Shown piece by piece: positions 18,630 through 25,797 of a stretch of DNA of 64,000 nt. The position numbers and the translations under genes are program-made. Below the pieces are notes generated by a model. That model was not told the origin of the DNA. It searched no databases and saw nothing but the letters and a program-made list of their open reading frames with translations. Source of the DNA: Sphaerospermopsis sp. SIO1G1. Its GTDB lineage: Bacteria; Cyanobacteriota; Cyanobacteriia; Cyanobacteriales; Nostocaceae. Within the stretch, counting starts at the first letter, position 1; every line of letters begins with the position of its first letter. Location of the stretch: NCBI GenBank assembly GCA_010672785.1, contig JAAHFX010000004.1, positions 376,429 to 440,428 on the forward strand. Direction: 5' to 3'.

Positions 18630-19235
18630 ATGGCATATAGTCAATTTACCCTAGAGCAAATTAAATCTGAATTTGGAATTAGTTTATCAGAAAAAATTGG
18701 CTTTTTCTCCGCAATCCCTGAGAGACAATATAGTCAACTTCTAGCAGAAATACTAGAATATAATATTCCTCTAGCTTTGTCTATTAACTCTGAAAAATCT
18801 CGTTCAGAAATGATAGTTACACCAATCTTAATTGAAATAAGAAAACAATTAACTAATCAAATCAGTTTATTCTCAGGAAAAGATTTTAATGTGGATACAG
18901 AAAGGGGTTTAACTGGATTTTGTGATTTTCTGATTAGTAAATCTTCTCAACAATTAATTATAGAAGCACCTATAATTACTTTAGTGGAAGCTAAGAACGA
19001 TAATATAGAATCTGGTTTAGCTCAATGTATGGCAGAAATGATCGCCGCCCAGCTATTTAATCAACAACGTCATCAAGAAATTAAAACAATTTATGGAGTT
19101 ATCACTACAGGAAGTATTTGGAAATTTATGCAATTACAAGAAACAACAATTACTCTGGATTTAAATGAATACTTTATAGTAAATATAGGTAAAATAATTG
19201 GCATTCTCATTAATTTTTTAGAGTCTGTCGAGTAA
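18630..19235 (+). CDS. Conserved hypothetical with PD-(D/E)XK-like motif
   Basis: A 201-residue soluble protein of a type frequent in cyanobacteria. The central segment GFCDFLIS, then LIIEAPIITLVEAKND, has the D...E-x-K spacing of the PD-(D/E)XK nuclease fold. After it comes a helix with GLAQCMAEMIAAQLFNQQ and the strand TIYGVITTGSIWKFMQL. Such proteins are often annotated as hypothetical or restriction-endonuclease-like and can occur alone without a methylase. No methyltransferase is adjacent. Catalysis is inferred from the motif only. Confidence 0.6.
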   Translation: MAYSQFTLEQIKSEFGISLSEKIGFFSAIPERQYSQLLAEILEYNIPLALSINSEKSRSEMIVTPILIEIRKQLTNQISLFSGKDFNVDTERGLTGFCDFLISKSSQQLIIEAPIITLVEAKNDNIESGLAQCMAEMIAAQLFNQQRHQEIKTIYGVITTGSIWKFMQLQETTITLDLNEYFIVNIGKIIGILINFLESVE

Positions 19236-19256
19236 TGTGTTGATATTACCCAAAAT

Positions 19257-19286
19257 CTTAAACCTCTAACAACACACCCTTAACCT
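19257..19286 (+). promoter_or_regulatory. Candidate Pho box upstream of PhoD fusion gene
   Basis: CTTAAACCT at 19257 and CTTAACCT at 19279 lie 22 bases apart, two helical turns. This fits the cyanobacterial PhoB-type (SphR) site, direct repeats of CTTAACCT on an 11-base period, although the middle unit is not conserved. It ends 62 bases before the start codon of a phosphatase gene, a place that makes sense for phosphate-starvation control. Confidence 0.55.
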
Positions 19287-19348
19287 CACCCTGATATTTT
19301 AAAGCCATTATTTCCGAATGAATCTGCATTTACTACAGGAAAAAGATA

Positions 19349-22300
19349 ATGGTGACAAATAACACAGTCCGCTTTTCCCAATTTAATGCTTCTCTTAATC
19401 GTAGCAGTGAAGGTCAATTAGCAACAGATTTATCCACTCCTGATAATACTCAAGCGCAAGCAGTCGCAGAAATTATCCAACTTAATAACCCCGATGTACT
19501 GCTAATTAATGAATTTGATTATTTAGAATCTAACCCTCTTCAAGCTGTAGAATTATTCCAACAAAATTATTTAAGTATTAGTCAAAATGGTGCAACTCCG
19601 GTTGAATATCCCTATGCTTATATTGCACCTTCTAACACTGGAATACCTTCAGGGTTTGATTTAAATAATGATGGTACAGTTGGGGGTGGAAATGATGCTT
19701 TTGGGTTTGGTTTCTTCCCTGGACAATTTGGGATGTTGTTATTATCAAAATATCCCATAGATACCCCCAATGTTCGTACTTTCCAGGAATTTTTATGGAA
19801 AGATATGCCAAATTCTTTATTACCAACCATCTCTACACCTGGTTCTGGTACTCCTTGGTATTCTCCTGAAGAACAGGAAGTTTTACGTCTTTCTTCTAAA
19901 AGTCATTGGGATGTACCAATTTTAATTGATGGGGAAACAGTTCATGTTTTAGTTAGTCATCCCACACCCCCAGTTTTTGATGGTGAGGAAGATAGAAATG
20001 GGAAAAGAAATCATGATGAAATTCGCTTTTGGTCTGATTATGTCACTCCAGAAATAGGTGATTATATTTATGATGATGATGGTAATTTGGGAGGTTTAGC
20101 AGCGGGTTCTAGTTTTGTAATTATGGGTGATCAAAATGCTGATCCTTTTGATGGGGATAGTTTTGATAATGCTATTTTACAACTATTACAAAATCCCTAC
20201 ATCAATACTAATTCTATTCCTAGTAGTTTGGGAGGTGTAGAACAAGCAAGTTTACAAGGTGGTGCAAATGATAATCATAGTGGAAATCCTGCTTTTGATA
20301 CCGCTGATTTTGCAGATGGAAGTCCGGGAAATTTACGGGTAGATTATGTGTTACCTTCAGCAGATTTACAAATTACTAATTCCGCAGTTTTTTGGCCAGA
20401 AGCAAGTGATCCTAATTTTGCCTCAGTGGGTACTTTTCCCTTTCCTAGTTCTGACCATCGCTTAGTTTTTACAGATGTAGAAGTTGGGGAAATTAACCCC
20501 TTTGTAAATGGTGTTGCAAGTGGTGATACAACTCAAACTTCTACAGTTTTATGGACACGCAGTATCTTACCTGGTGCAGTAACTTTTGAATATAGCACTG
20601 ATGCAAATTTCACTACCATTGTGGGAACAGAAACCGCAAATGTAACTGATATTAATGTCCCGGTAAAAGTTAACATTGATGGTTTAATTCCCAACACCCA
20701 ATATTACTATCGTGTCACCGATGTAAATGGAATTAGTAGCGATGGAAAATTTAGCACCGCAGCAAGTTTAGGACAACAAACCGGTTTAAAATTCGGTGTT
20801 TCTGGAGACTGGAGAGGAGATTTAGCACCCTATCCAGCGGTGAGTAATGCTGATGAAGCAGACTTAAAATTCTTCCTGGAATTTGGTGATACCATTTATG
20901 CAGATTATGGTTCTCCTGTAGTTTTAAATCCCGATGGAACGGAAAAACAACAAGCTGTTACTTTGGATGAATTTCGTGCTAAACAAGCAGAAGTTTATGG
21001 ACAACGTTACGGACTCAATACTTTAGGAGATATCCGAGCATCCACTTCCATTTTAGCAACCATTGATGACCATGAAGTTGTGGATAATTTTGGTGGTGGA
21101 GAAGATTTAGCTACAGCAAATGCAGATATCCAAGCTTTGTTTGGTGCAAGTTCTGGTTTACAAAACGACTCTCCATTGTATGAAAATGGTTTGCAAGCTT
21201 TCCAAGAATACAACCCCATCACAGATCAATTTTATGGTGAAACTGGGGATGAAGTCACAGCGGGAGAAAGGAAACTTTATCGTTTTAATACCTACGGTAG
21301 TGATGCTGCAACTTTTGTTTTAGATGCACGTTCTTTCCGTGATCCAGCTTTACCAGATGTCGTAGATACCACTGATGCAACTGAGGTTGCTAACTTTCTT
21401 GCTGCAAGTTTTGATCCTAACCGCACCATGTTGGGAGAAGTGCAACTTGAGGATTTGAAAACCGACTTACTAGAAGCTGAAAATAACGGCATCACCTGGA
21501 AGTTTATCATGATGCCCCAACCAGTACAAAACTTTGGGTTAGCGATCGCAGCGGATAGATTTGAAGGTTATGCAGCGGAAAGAACAGAACTGTTCCAATT
21601 TATCAATGACAACAACATTGAAAATGTCGTCTTTGTCACCGCAGACTTCCACGGAACTGTCGTTAACAACCTCACCTACCAAGTAGAACCCTTTGCAGAA
21701 CAAATTCCCATCAGTGCATTTGAAATCATCACCGGTTCTGTAGCATTTGATCCTCCATTTGGCCCCACAGTAGGAGAATTTCTCACCCCTGAACAACAAG
21801 CATTTTATAACGCACTCCCAGTCGCTAATGATGCAGATAGTATTATTGATGATAAGGATGATTTTATCAAATCAGTAATAGATGCAGGCTTATCACCTTT
21901 AGGTTATGATCCGGTGGGGTTAAATAATAATTTGGCGATCGCTGATGGTTTGATAGACGCTACTCTATTGCAAGGTGACTATATCACTACTCATACCTAT
22001 GGTTGGACTGAGTTTGATATTGATCCAATTACTCAACGGTTAACTGTAACTACCTACGGAGTTGAACCTTATAACCGTGAGGAATTAGAAGCAAACACAG
22101 AGGAAGTTATTAACCGTCAACCGCAAATTGTTAGTCAGTTTGAAGTTAATCCTACTCTATTAATAGCAGAATCTAATTTAATTGTAGGTTCTCCTGAAGC
22201 AGATATTTTAATAGGTGGAATTGATTTTGATGCAGTCAATGATATTGTTTTCACTGGTGCAGGTACAGATGAAGTAGATACTCCCTTGGGGGGAATCTTA

Positions 22301-22783
22301 GCAGGTAACAATCGCATCTTTACTGGTAGTAATGCAGATATCATTTTTGCCGCAGATGGAGATCGCGCATTTGGTGGTAGTGGAAATGATGAATTAGACG
22401 CAACCGACGCTACAAGTTATCGTATTTCCGGTGGTGCTGGAAATGATACCTTCTTCCTGGGTACAGATGGCCGCGCTTTGGGTGGTGAAGGTAATGATAT
22501 TTTCAACGTTTTAGAAGGTGGTGGAAATATTATTGCTGGTGGTGAAGGTGCTGATGAATTTTGGATTTTAAGTGATAATCCTAACACACTTAATACACCT
22601 AATATGATTACAGATTTTGAAATCGGTGTTGATATTTTAGGGATTAGAAATCAAGGTGCTGACTTTAGTTTTGATGACTTAACTTTGGGTGGTAATGACA
22701 TTATGATTGGTAGTCAAACCATTGCTACTTTGAACGGTGTGAATACTTCCAATTTGACTGCTGCTGATTTTGCTTTTGCATAG
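19349..22783 (+). CDS. Endonuclease/exonuclease/phosphatase-PhoD fusion with export tail
   Basis: A 1144-residue protein with three parts. Residues 1-375 resemble the endonuclease/exonuclease/phosphatase superfamily (FSQFNASLNR, PDVLLINEFDYLE, FVIMGDQNADPFDG, PSSDHRLVFTDV). Residues 382-470 are the PhoD N-terminal domain (NGVASGDTTQTSTVLWTR), and 475-945 the PhoD metallophosphoesterase (GVSGDWRGD, FLEFGDTIYADYG, ATIDDHEVVDNFG, VFVTADFHG). PhoD enzymes cleave phosphodiesters and monoesters. Residues from about 946 are the shared Gly/Asp-rich tail ending in DFAFA. The start is preceded by AGGA eight bases upstream. One polypeptide could attack extracellular DNA and release phosphate from the products; that is inference. 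Confidence 0.85.
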   Translation: MVTNNTVRFSQFNASLNRSSEGQLATDLSTPDNTQAQAVAEIIQLNNPDVLLINEFDYLESNPLQAVELFQQNYLSISQNGATPVEYPYAYIAPSNTGIPSGFDLNNDGTVGGGNDAFGFGFFPGQFGMLLLSKYPIDTPNVRTFQEFLWKDMPNSLLPTISTPGSGTPWYSPEEQEVLRLSSKSHWDVPILIDGETVHVLVSHPTPPVFDGEEDRNGKRNHDEIRFWSDYVTPEIGDYIYDDDGNLGGLAAGSSFVIMGDQNADPFDGDSFDNAILQLLQNPYINTNSIPSSLGGVEQASLQGGANDNHSGNPAFDTADFADGSPGNLRVDYVLPSADLQITNSAVFWPEASDPNFASVGTFPFPSSDHRLVFTDVEVGEINPFVNGVASGDTTQTSTVLWTRSILPGAVTFEYSTDANFTTIVGTETANVTDINVPVKVNIDGLIPNTQYYYRVTDVNGISSDGKFSTAASLGQQTGLKFGVSGDWRGDLAPYPAVSNADEADLKFFLEFGDTIYADYGSPVVLNPDGTEKQQAVTLDEFRAKQAEVYGQRYGLNTLGDIRASTSILATIDDHEVVDNFGGGEDLATANADIQALFGASSGLQNDSPLYENGLQAFQEYNPITDQFYGETGDEVTAGERKLYRFNTYGSDAATFVLDARSFRDPALPDVVDTTDATEVANFLAASFDPNRTMLGEVQLEDLKTDLLEAENNGITWKFIMMPQPVQNFGLAIAADRFEGYAAERTELFQFINDNNIENVVFVTADFHGTVVNNLTYQVEPFAEQIPISAFEIITGSVAFDPPFGPTVGEFLTPEQQAFYNALPVANDADSIIDDKDDFIKSVIDAGLSPLGYDPVGLNNNLAIADGLIDATLLQGDYITTHTYGWTEFDIDPITQRLTVTTYGVEPYNREELEANTEEVINRQPQIVSQFEVNPTLLIAESNLIVGSPEADILIGGIDFDAVNDIVFTGAGTDEVDTPLGGILAGNNRIFTGSNADIIFAADGDRAFGGSGNDELDATDATSYRISGGAGNDTFFLGTDGRALGGEGNDIFNVLEGGGNIIAGGEGADEFWILSDNPNTLNTPNMITDFEIGVDILGIRNQGADFSFDDLTLGGNDIMIGSQTIATLNGVNTSNLTAADFAFA

Positions 22784-22826
22784 AAGCAATAAAACTGTTT
22801 TTTGACTTTTGACCTGGAACTTTTTT

Positions 22827-22861
22827 AATCCTCAATTTCTTAGGAAGTTGGGGATTTTTTT
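22827..22861 (+). terminator. Rho-independent terminator after PhoD fusion gene
   Basis: ATCCTCAATTTC, TTAG and GAAGTTGGGGAT, followed by seven T; essentially identical to the hairpin at 8099. Confidence 0.85.
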
Positions 22862-22906
22862 ACATTGATGGAAAAAAAGTTCATAAAATCAGCTATAATA
22901 ATCAAC

Positions 22907-23266
22907 ATGAAAAACCCCACCATCACCTTTACCCATCCCCAACTAAAATCACTCCTCAACCGCTACCCCACTCATCAGGAATTGCTACTTCATGCTGCAT
23001 TTACCCTCGCACTCACACCAGATTTATTATATTGTTTACGAGAAAACTTTACACCTGGTACACCTTGGATAGCAGTATCAGATATTTTATTATTTTTATG
23101 TGATTCCGTGGGTTTTCAATTATATGAAATATCCCCAGAAATTCGCCACGAATTATTAACAGAATTAACACATCAAAATATCAATAAATTATATCAATAA
23201 TCGGATTTTATGGTGGCATATATCCGCCAACAATTAAAAGATAATTATCGTGCAGATGAAGATTAT
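22907..23266 (+). pseudogene. N-terminal remnant of a large vWA/SAV_2336-like protein gene
   Basis: The ATG at 22907 opens MKNPTITFTHPQLKSLLNRY and runs to a TAA at 23198-23200. In the same frame the homologous-looking sequence continues (SDFMVAYIRQQLKDNY) until a dispersed repeat begins at about 23266. In cyanobacteria such an N-terminus belongs to large proteins with vWA or formylglycine-enzyme-like domains. The in-frame stop and the abrupt end mark it as broken. The matching C-terminal vWA fragment lies in opposite orientation at 25273-25509. Confidence 0.5.
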
Positions 23267-23532
23267 TGTCTGAATCATGATGTCCAGGATTTAAGGATTT
23301 ACAGGATGATGAGGCATTTTAAATTATTAGGAGTTAATATTATTCTTATTATATTTGTAGGTTGGGTTAAGTGAAACGCAACCCAACAATCATCTATAAG
23401 ATTTCAGTCTTATAATTAGAATATGTAAATGTCGGGTTTCCTAACGTCAACCCAACCTACTTTAACTTATAACAAAATCATGCAACTAGAAGACTACTTT
23501 AACTTTCTCAGTCCAGAAGATATTCGTTTAAA
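23266..23532. repeat. Direct repeat, copy 1 (MITE plus 5' end of DUF433 gene)
   Basis: This segment, starting TTGTCTGAATCATGATG and including the inverted-repeat element at 23357-23460 and the first 16 codons of the antitoxin gene, recurs with small changes at 24228-24492, an offset of about 962 bases. It records a local duplication of the toxin-antitoxin locus. Confidence 0.8.
23357..23460. repeat. Inverted-repeat element with GTAGGTTGGGTT ends, copy 1
   Basis: GTAGGTTGGGTTAAGTG at one end and CAACCCAACCTAC at the other form terminal inverted repeats around about 100 bases. A near-identical copy is at 24320-24423, and half-copies occur at 24192-24223 and 25243-25275. The family is non-coding and dispersed in cyanobacterial genomes. 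Confidence 0.75.
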
Positions 23533-23797
23533 AGGAACTCGCATTGGGATAGAAACCATTTTATACGAATATATTTACCGCGCACGGACACCAGAAGAAA
23601 TTAACAAAATATTTCCCAGCCTCACCATAGAACAAGTTTATGCCACTATTTTGTATTATCATCACGAAAAAGAAAAAGTTAGTCAGTATATAGCTGACTG
23701 GTTAGAGTGGAGTCATCAAATGCGAGAAGAACAGCGTAAAAACCCCCTTCCTGTAGTACAAAAATTAATGGCAATCAAAGCAGCACAAAAAGCATAG
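23480..23797 (+). CDS. DUF433-family antitoxin (VapB-like)
   Basis: A 105-residue protein starting MQLEDYFNFLSPEDIRLKGT, with IGIETILYEYIYRARTPEEI and SLTIEQVYATILYYHHEKE. This is the short helix-turn-helix architecture of DUF433 proteins, which pair with PIN-like toxins. I chose the ATG at 23480 because upstream codons in the frame come from the repeat element. The toxin gene starts seven bases after its stop. A truncated duplicate of its first 16 codons lies at 24443. It would be expected to repress the operon and bind the toxin. Confidence 0.8.
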   Translation: MQLEDYFNFLSPEDIRLKGTRIGIETILYEYIYRARTPEEINKIFPSLTIEQVYATILYYHHEKEKVSQYIADWLEWSHQMREEQRKNPLPVVQKLMAIKAAQKA

Positions 23798-23804
23798 AAA
23801 TTGG

Positions 23805-24167
23805 ATGACAATACAATATCTCATTGATGAAAATGTTAACCCACTTTATCCTCAACAACTACGTCGTAAAGATCCAGATATTGTAGTTGAAATTGTGGGA
23901 GAACCTGGAACACCACCTAAAGGTACTTTAGATCCAGAAATCTTAATTTGGTGTGAAACATACACGACTATTCTAATCACAAATAACCGCCGTTCTATGC
24001 CAATTCATTTAGCAGATCATCTTGCTCAAAATCGTCACATACCTGGTATTTTTATATTAAATCCAGAAATGGGAATTGGTGAAACTATAGATCAATTAAT
24101 TCTCATTGCTAAATGTTCTTTTGAAAACGAATATCAAGATAGAATTATATTTCTTCCCATTCCTTAA
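23805..24167 (+). CDS. DUF5615-family PIN-like toxin
   Basis: A 120-residue protein with the DUF5615/Mut7-C-like PIN pattern: an N-terminal LIDENVNPLYPQQLRRK with the first acidic residue, WCETYTTILITNNRRSMP in place of the usual ITxD-x-D/R strand, and HIPGIFILN near the end. Such proteins are predicted RNases in type II toxin-antitoxin pairs. It is immediately downstream of the DUF433 gene, supporting the pairing. The strand motif has ITNNRR where many members have TxDxDF, so catalytic competence is uncertain. Confidence 0.75.
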   Translation: MTIQYLIDENVNPLYPQQLRRKDPDIVVEIVGEPGTPPKGTLDPEILIWCETYTTILITNNRRSMPIHLADHLAQNRHIPGIFILNPEMGIGETIDQLILIAKCSFENEYQDRIIFLPIP

Positions 24168-24227
24168 TATGTTTTTGTTAATATGTTTGTGTAGGTTGGG
24201 TTAAGTGAAACGCAACCCAACAAAAAA

Positions 24228-24492
24228 ATTGTCTGAATCAGGATTTCCAGGATTTAAGGATTTACAGGATGATGAGGTATTTTTAATTATTAGGAGTTAA
24301 TATTATTTTTATTATATTTGTAGGTTGGGTTAAGTGAAACGCAACCCAACAATCATCTATAAAATTTCAGTCTTATAATTAGAATATGTAAATGTCGGGT
24401 TTCCTAACGTCAACCCAACCTACTTTAACTTATAACAAAATCATGCAACTAGAAGACTACTTTAACTTTCTCAGTCCAGAAGATATTCGTTG
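24228..24492. repeat. Direct repeat, copy 2
   Basis: Second copy of the 23266-23532 segment, containing the inverted-repeat element (24320-24423) and the first codons of the antitoxin gene. It breaks off inside the gene. Confidence 0.8.
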
Positions 24493-24493
24493 A
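24443..24493 (+). pseudogene. Truncated duplicate of DUF433 antitoxin gene
   Basis: The first 16 codons (MQLEDYFNFLSPEDIR) are identical in protein to the intact gene at 23480, then TGA follows at once where homology ends. It is a break-point remnant of the local duplication. Confidence 0.8.
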
Positions 24494-24496
24494 TAA

Positions 24497-24817
24497 TTAT
24501 GATATTTTAATTAATTCAGGGAAATGTTCTACCTGTTTAATATTATCCCAATCAATTACTGCTACCCAAATACTCTCTTCTGGAGAATGTTTAACTATTC
24601 CTTCAACCTCTAAATCTTCACTATAAAAAGTTAGTATTTGACTATCTTGTAATTTAATTTTTTGACGTGCTAAATCTTCAATTGTACCAATGCAATTTAA
24701 CCGGAGATGACCATTTTCATCAGCATTATTAAAATCTGCAAAAACTCTCAATGGTTTATTCAAACTTTGTTCGTTATTATTGTTTTGAGCGTTGAAAGAA
24801 TTAGCTGTTGTATTCAT
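24497..24817 (-). CDS. Hypothetical protein, second gene of an unknown pair
   Basis: A 106-residue acidic soluble protein. An Asn-rich start (NSFNAQNNNNEQ) is followed by PLRVFADFNNADENGHLRLNC, then strands such as QILTFYSEDLEVEGIVK and IWVAVIDWDNIKQ. No family is recognised and there is no signal or membrane segment. Its start lies 18 bases after the stop of the gene upstream, so the two are probably co-transcribed. A small, two-gene operon of unknown proteins beside a toxin-antitoxin pair could itself be a toxin-antitoxin or toxin-immunity module; this is inference only. Confidence 0.55.
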   Translation of the reverse strand: MNTTANSFNAQNNNNEQSLNKPLRVFADFNNADENGHLRLNCIGTIEDLARQKIKLQDSQILTFYSEDLEVEGIVKHSPEESIWVAVIDWDNIKQVEHFPELIKIS

Positions 24818-24835
24818 TGTTAATTTCTATAAATA

Positions 24836-25153
24836 TTATGGTTTTGGTTTAGGAATTGTAGGTGTGAGTAGATTACTAATCTCTTGTGGAGTTAAACCAG
24901 TTAATGTTGCATGATAACCTCTCCCAGAAGTTCTGATGACATCACCACCTGCTTTGCGAACTTCTCCTACTGTTGTAACACCTATTTGTCCATGTGGGAT
25001 GACTTTTACTAATTCCTCTATTGATAATCCTATCTCACATTGCACAGAAATTCCTGTTATTCCACTGGGATGAGTACCTATTCCCATTTTGATATCTTCA
25101 GGAAGGTTACGGCCTCCTCGCACTACTAAAGCTTCATCTGGTATTCTTTCCAC
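24836..25153 (-). CDS. Hypothetical protein, first gene of an unknown pair
   Basis: A 105-residue protein starting MERIPDEALVVRGGRNLPED, with GIGTHPSGITGISVQCEIGLSIEEL, IPHGQIGVTTVGEVRKAGG, and a conserved-looking TSGRGYHATLTGLTPQEIS before a Pro/Lys tail. The strongly patterned Gly/His motifs suggest a genuine family also found outside cyanobacteria, but I cannot name it. It is paired with the downstream unknown gene. Confidence 0.6.
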   Translation of the reverse strand: MERIPDEALVVRGGRNLPEDIKMGIGTHPSGITGISVQCEIGLSIEELVKVIPHGQIGVTTVGEVRKAGGDVIRTSGRGYHATLTGLTPQEISNLLTPTIPKPKP

Positions 25154-25272
25154 AAAGTTTAATTTTAATCATTAAATACACAATAATTACTTTACCAGCA
25201 ATTGTTAATTCAAGATATAAGGAGTATAAATTACAGGTATTTAAATGTCGGGTTTCCTAACGTCAACCCAAC

Positions 25273-25509
25273 CTACTTTTTTCTCCGCACAGCAGCAACC
25301 AAACCCGCATTATCCAACTCATAATTCACCAATTCATAAATACCCTGTGCAGAAGTACCACCCCAACGAATTTCCGGTACAGGGTTCAACCATGCAATTT
25401 GACGTACACAACTATTTAATTCTTGTAAAAAATCTTCTGTAAACTCTATTCTCTTATCATTCCAACCACCTCGCGCAGCACCCCCATCACTAATGATAAA
25501 TATTATCTT
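25273..25509 (-). pseudogene. C-terminal fragment of a vWA-type protein gene
   Basis: Read on the minus strand, the segment encodes IIFIISDGGAARGGWNDKR, then VRQIAWLNPVPEIRWGGTSA and VNYELDNAGLVAAV before TAG. This resembles the vWA C-terminus of large cyanobacterial SAV_2336/formylglycine-enzyme-like proteins. It has no start and is fused at about 25508 to a duplicated piece of the PhoD gene. Together with the N-terminal remnant at 22907 it implies one parental gene broken and partly inverted. Confidence 0.55.
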
Positions 25510-25797
25510 ATCAAATCAGTAATAGATGCAGGTTTATCACCTTTAGGTTATGATCCGGTAGGTTTAAATAATAATTTGGCGATCGCTGATGGTTTGATAG
25601 ACGCTACTCTATTGCAAGGTGACTATATCACTACTCATACCTATGGTTGGACTGAGTTTGATATTGATCCAATTACTCAACGGTTAACTGTAACTACCTA
25701 CGGAGTTGAACCTTATAACCGTGAGGAATTAGAAGCAAACACAGAGGAAGTTATTAATCGTCAACCCCAAATCGTCAGTCAATTTGAGGTGAATCCT
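25508..25797. repeat. Duplicated segment of the PhoD fusion gene
   Basis: This stretch repeats the end of the PhoD catalytic region at about 21865-22155, with roughly a dozen base differences by eye over 290 bases. The differences are mostly at third codon positions, so the reading frame has been kept. Confidence 0.9.

Noticed and set aside
24228..24492. A second functional DUF433 toxin-antitoxin locus
   Set aside because: Only 16 antitoxin codons are present before a stop, and no toxin follows.
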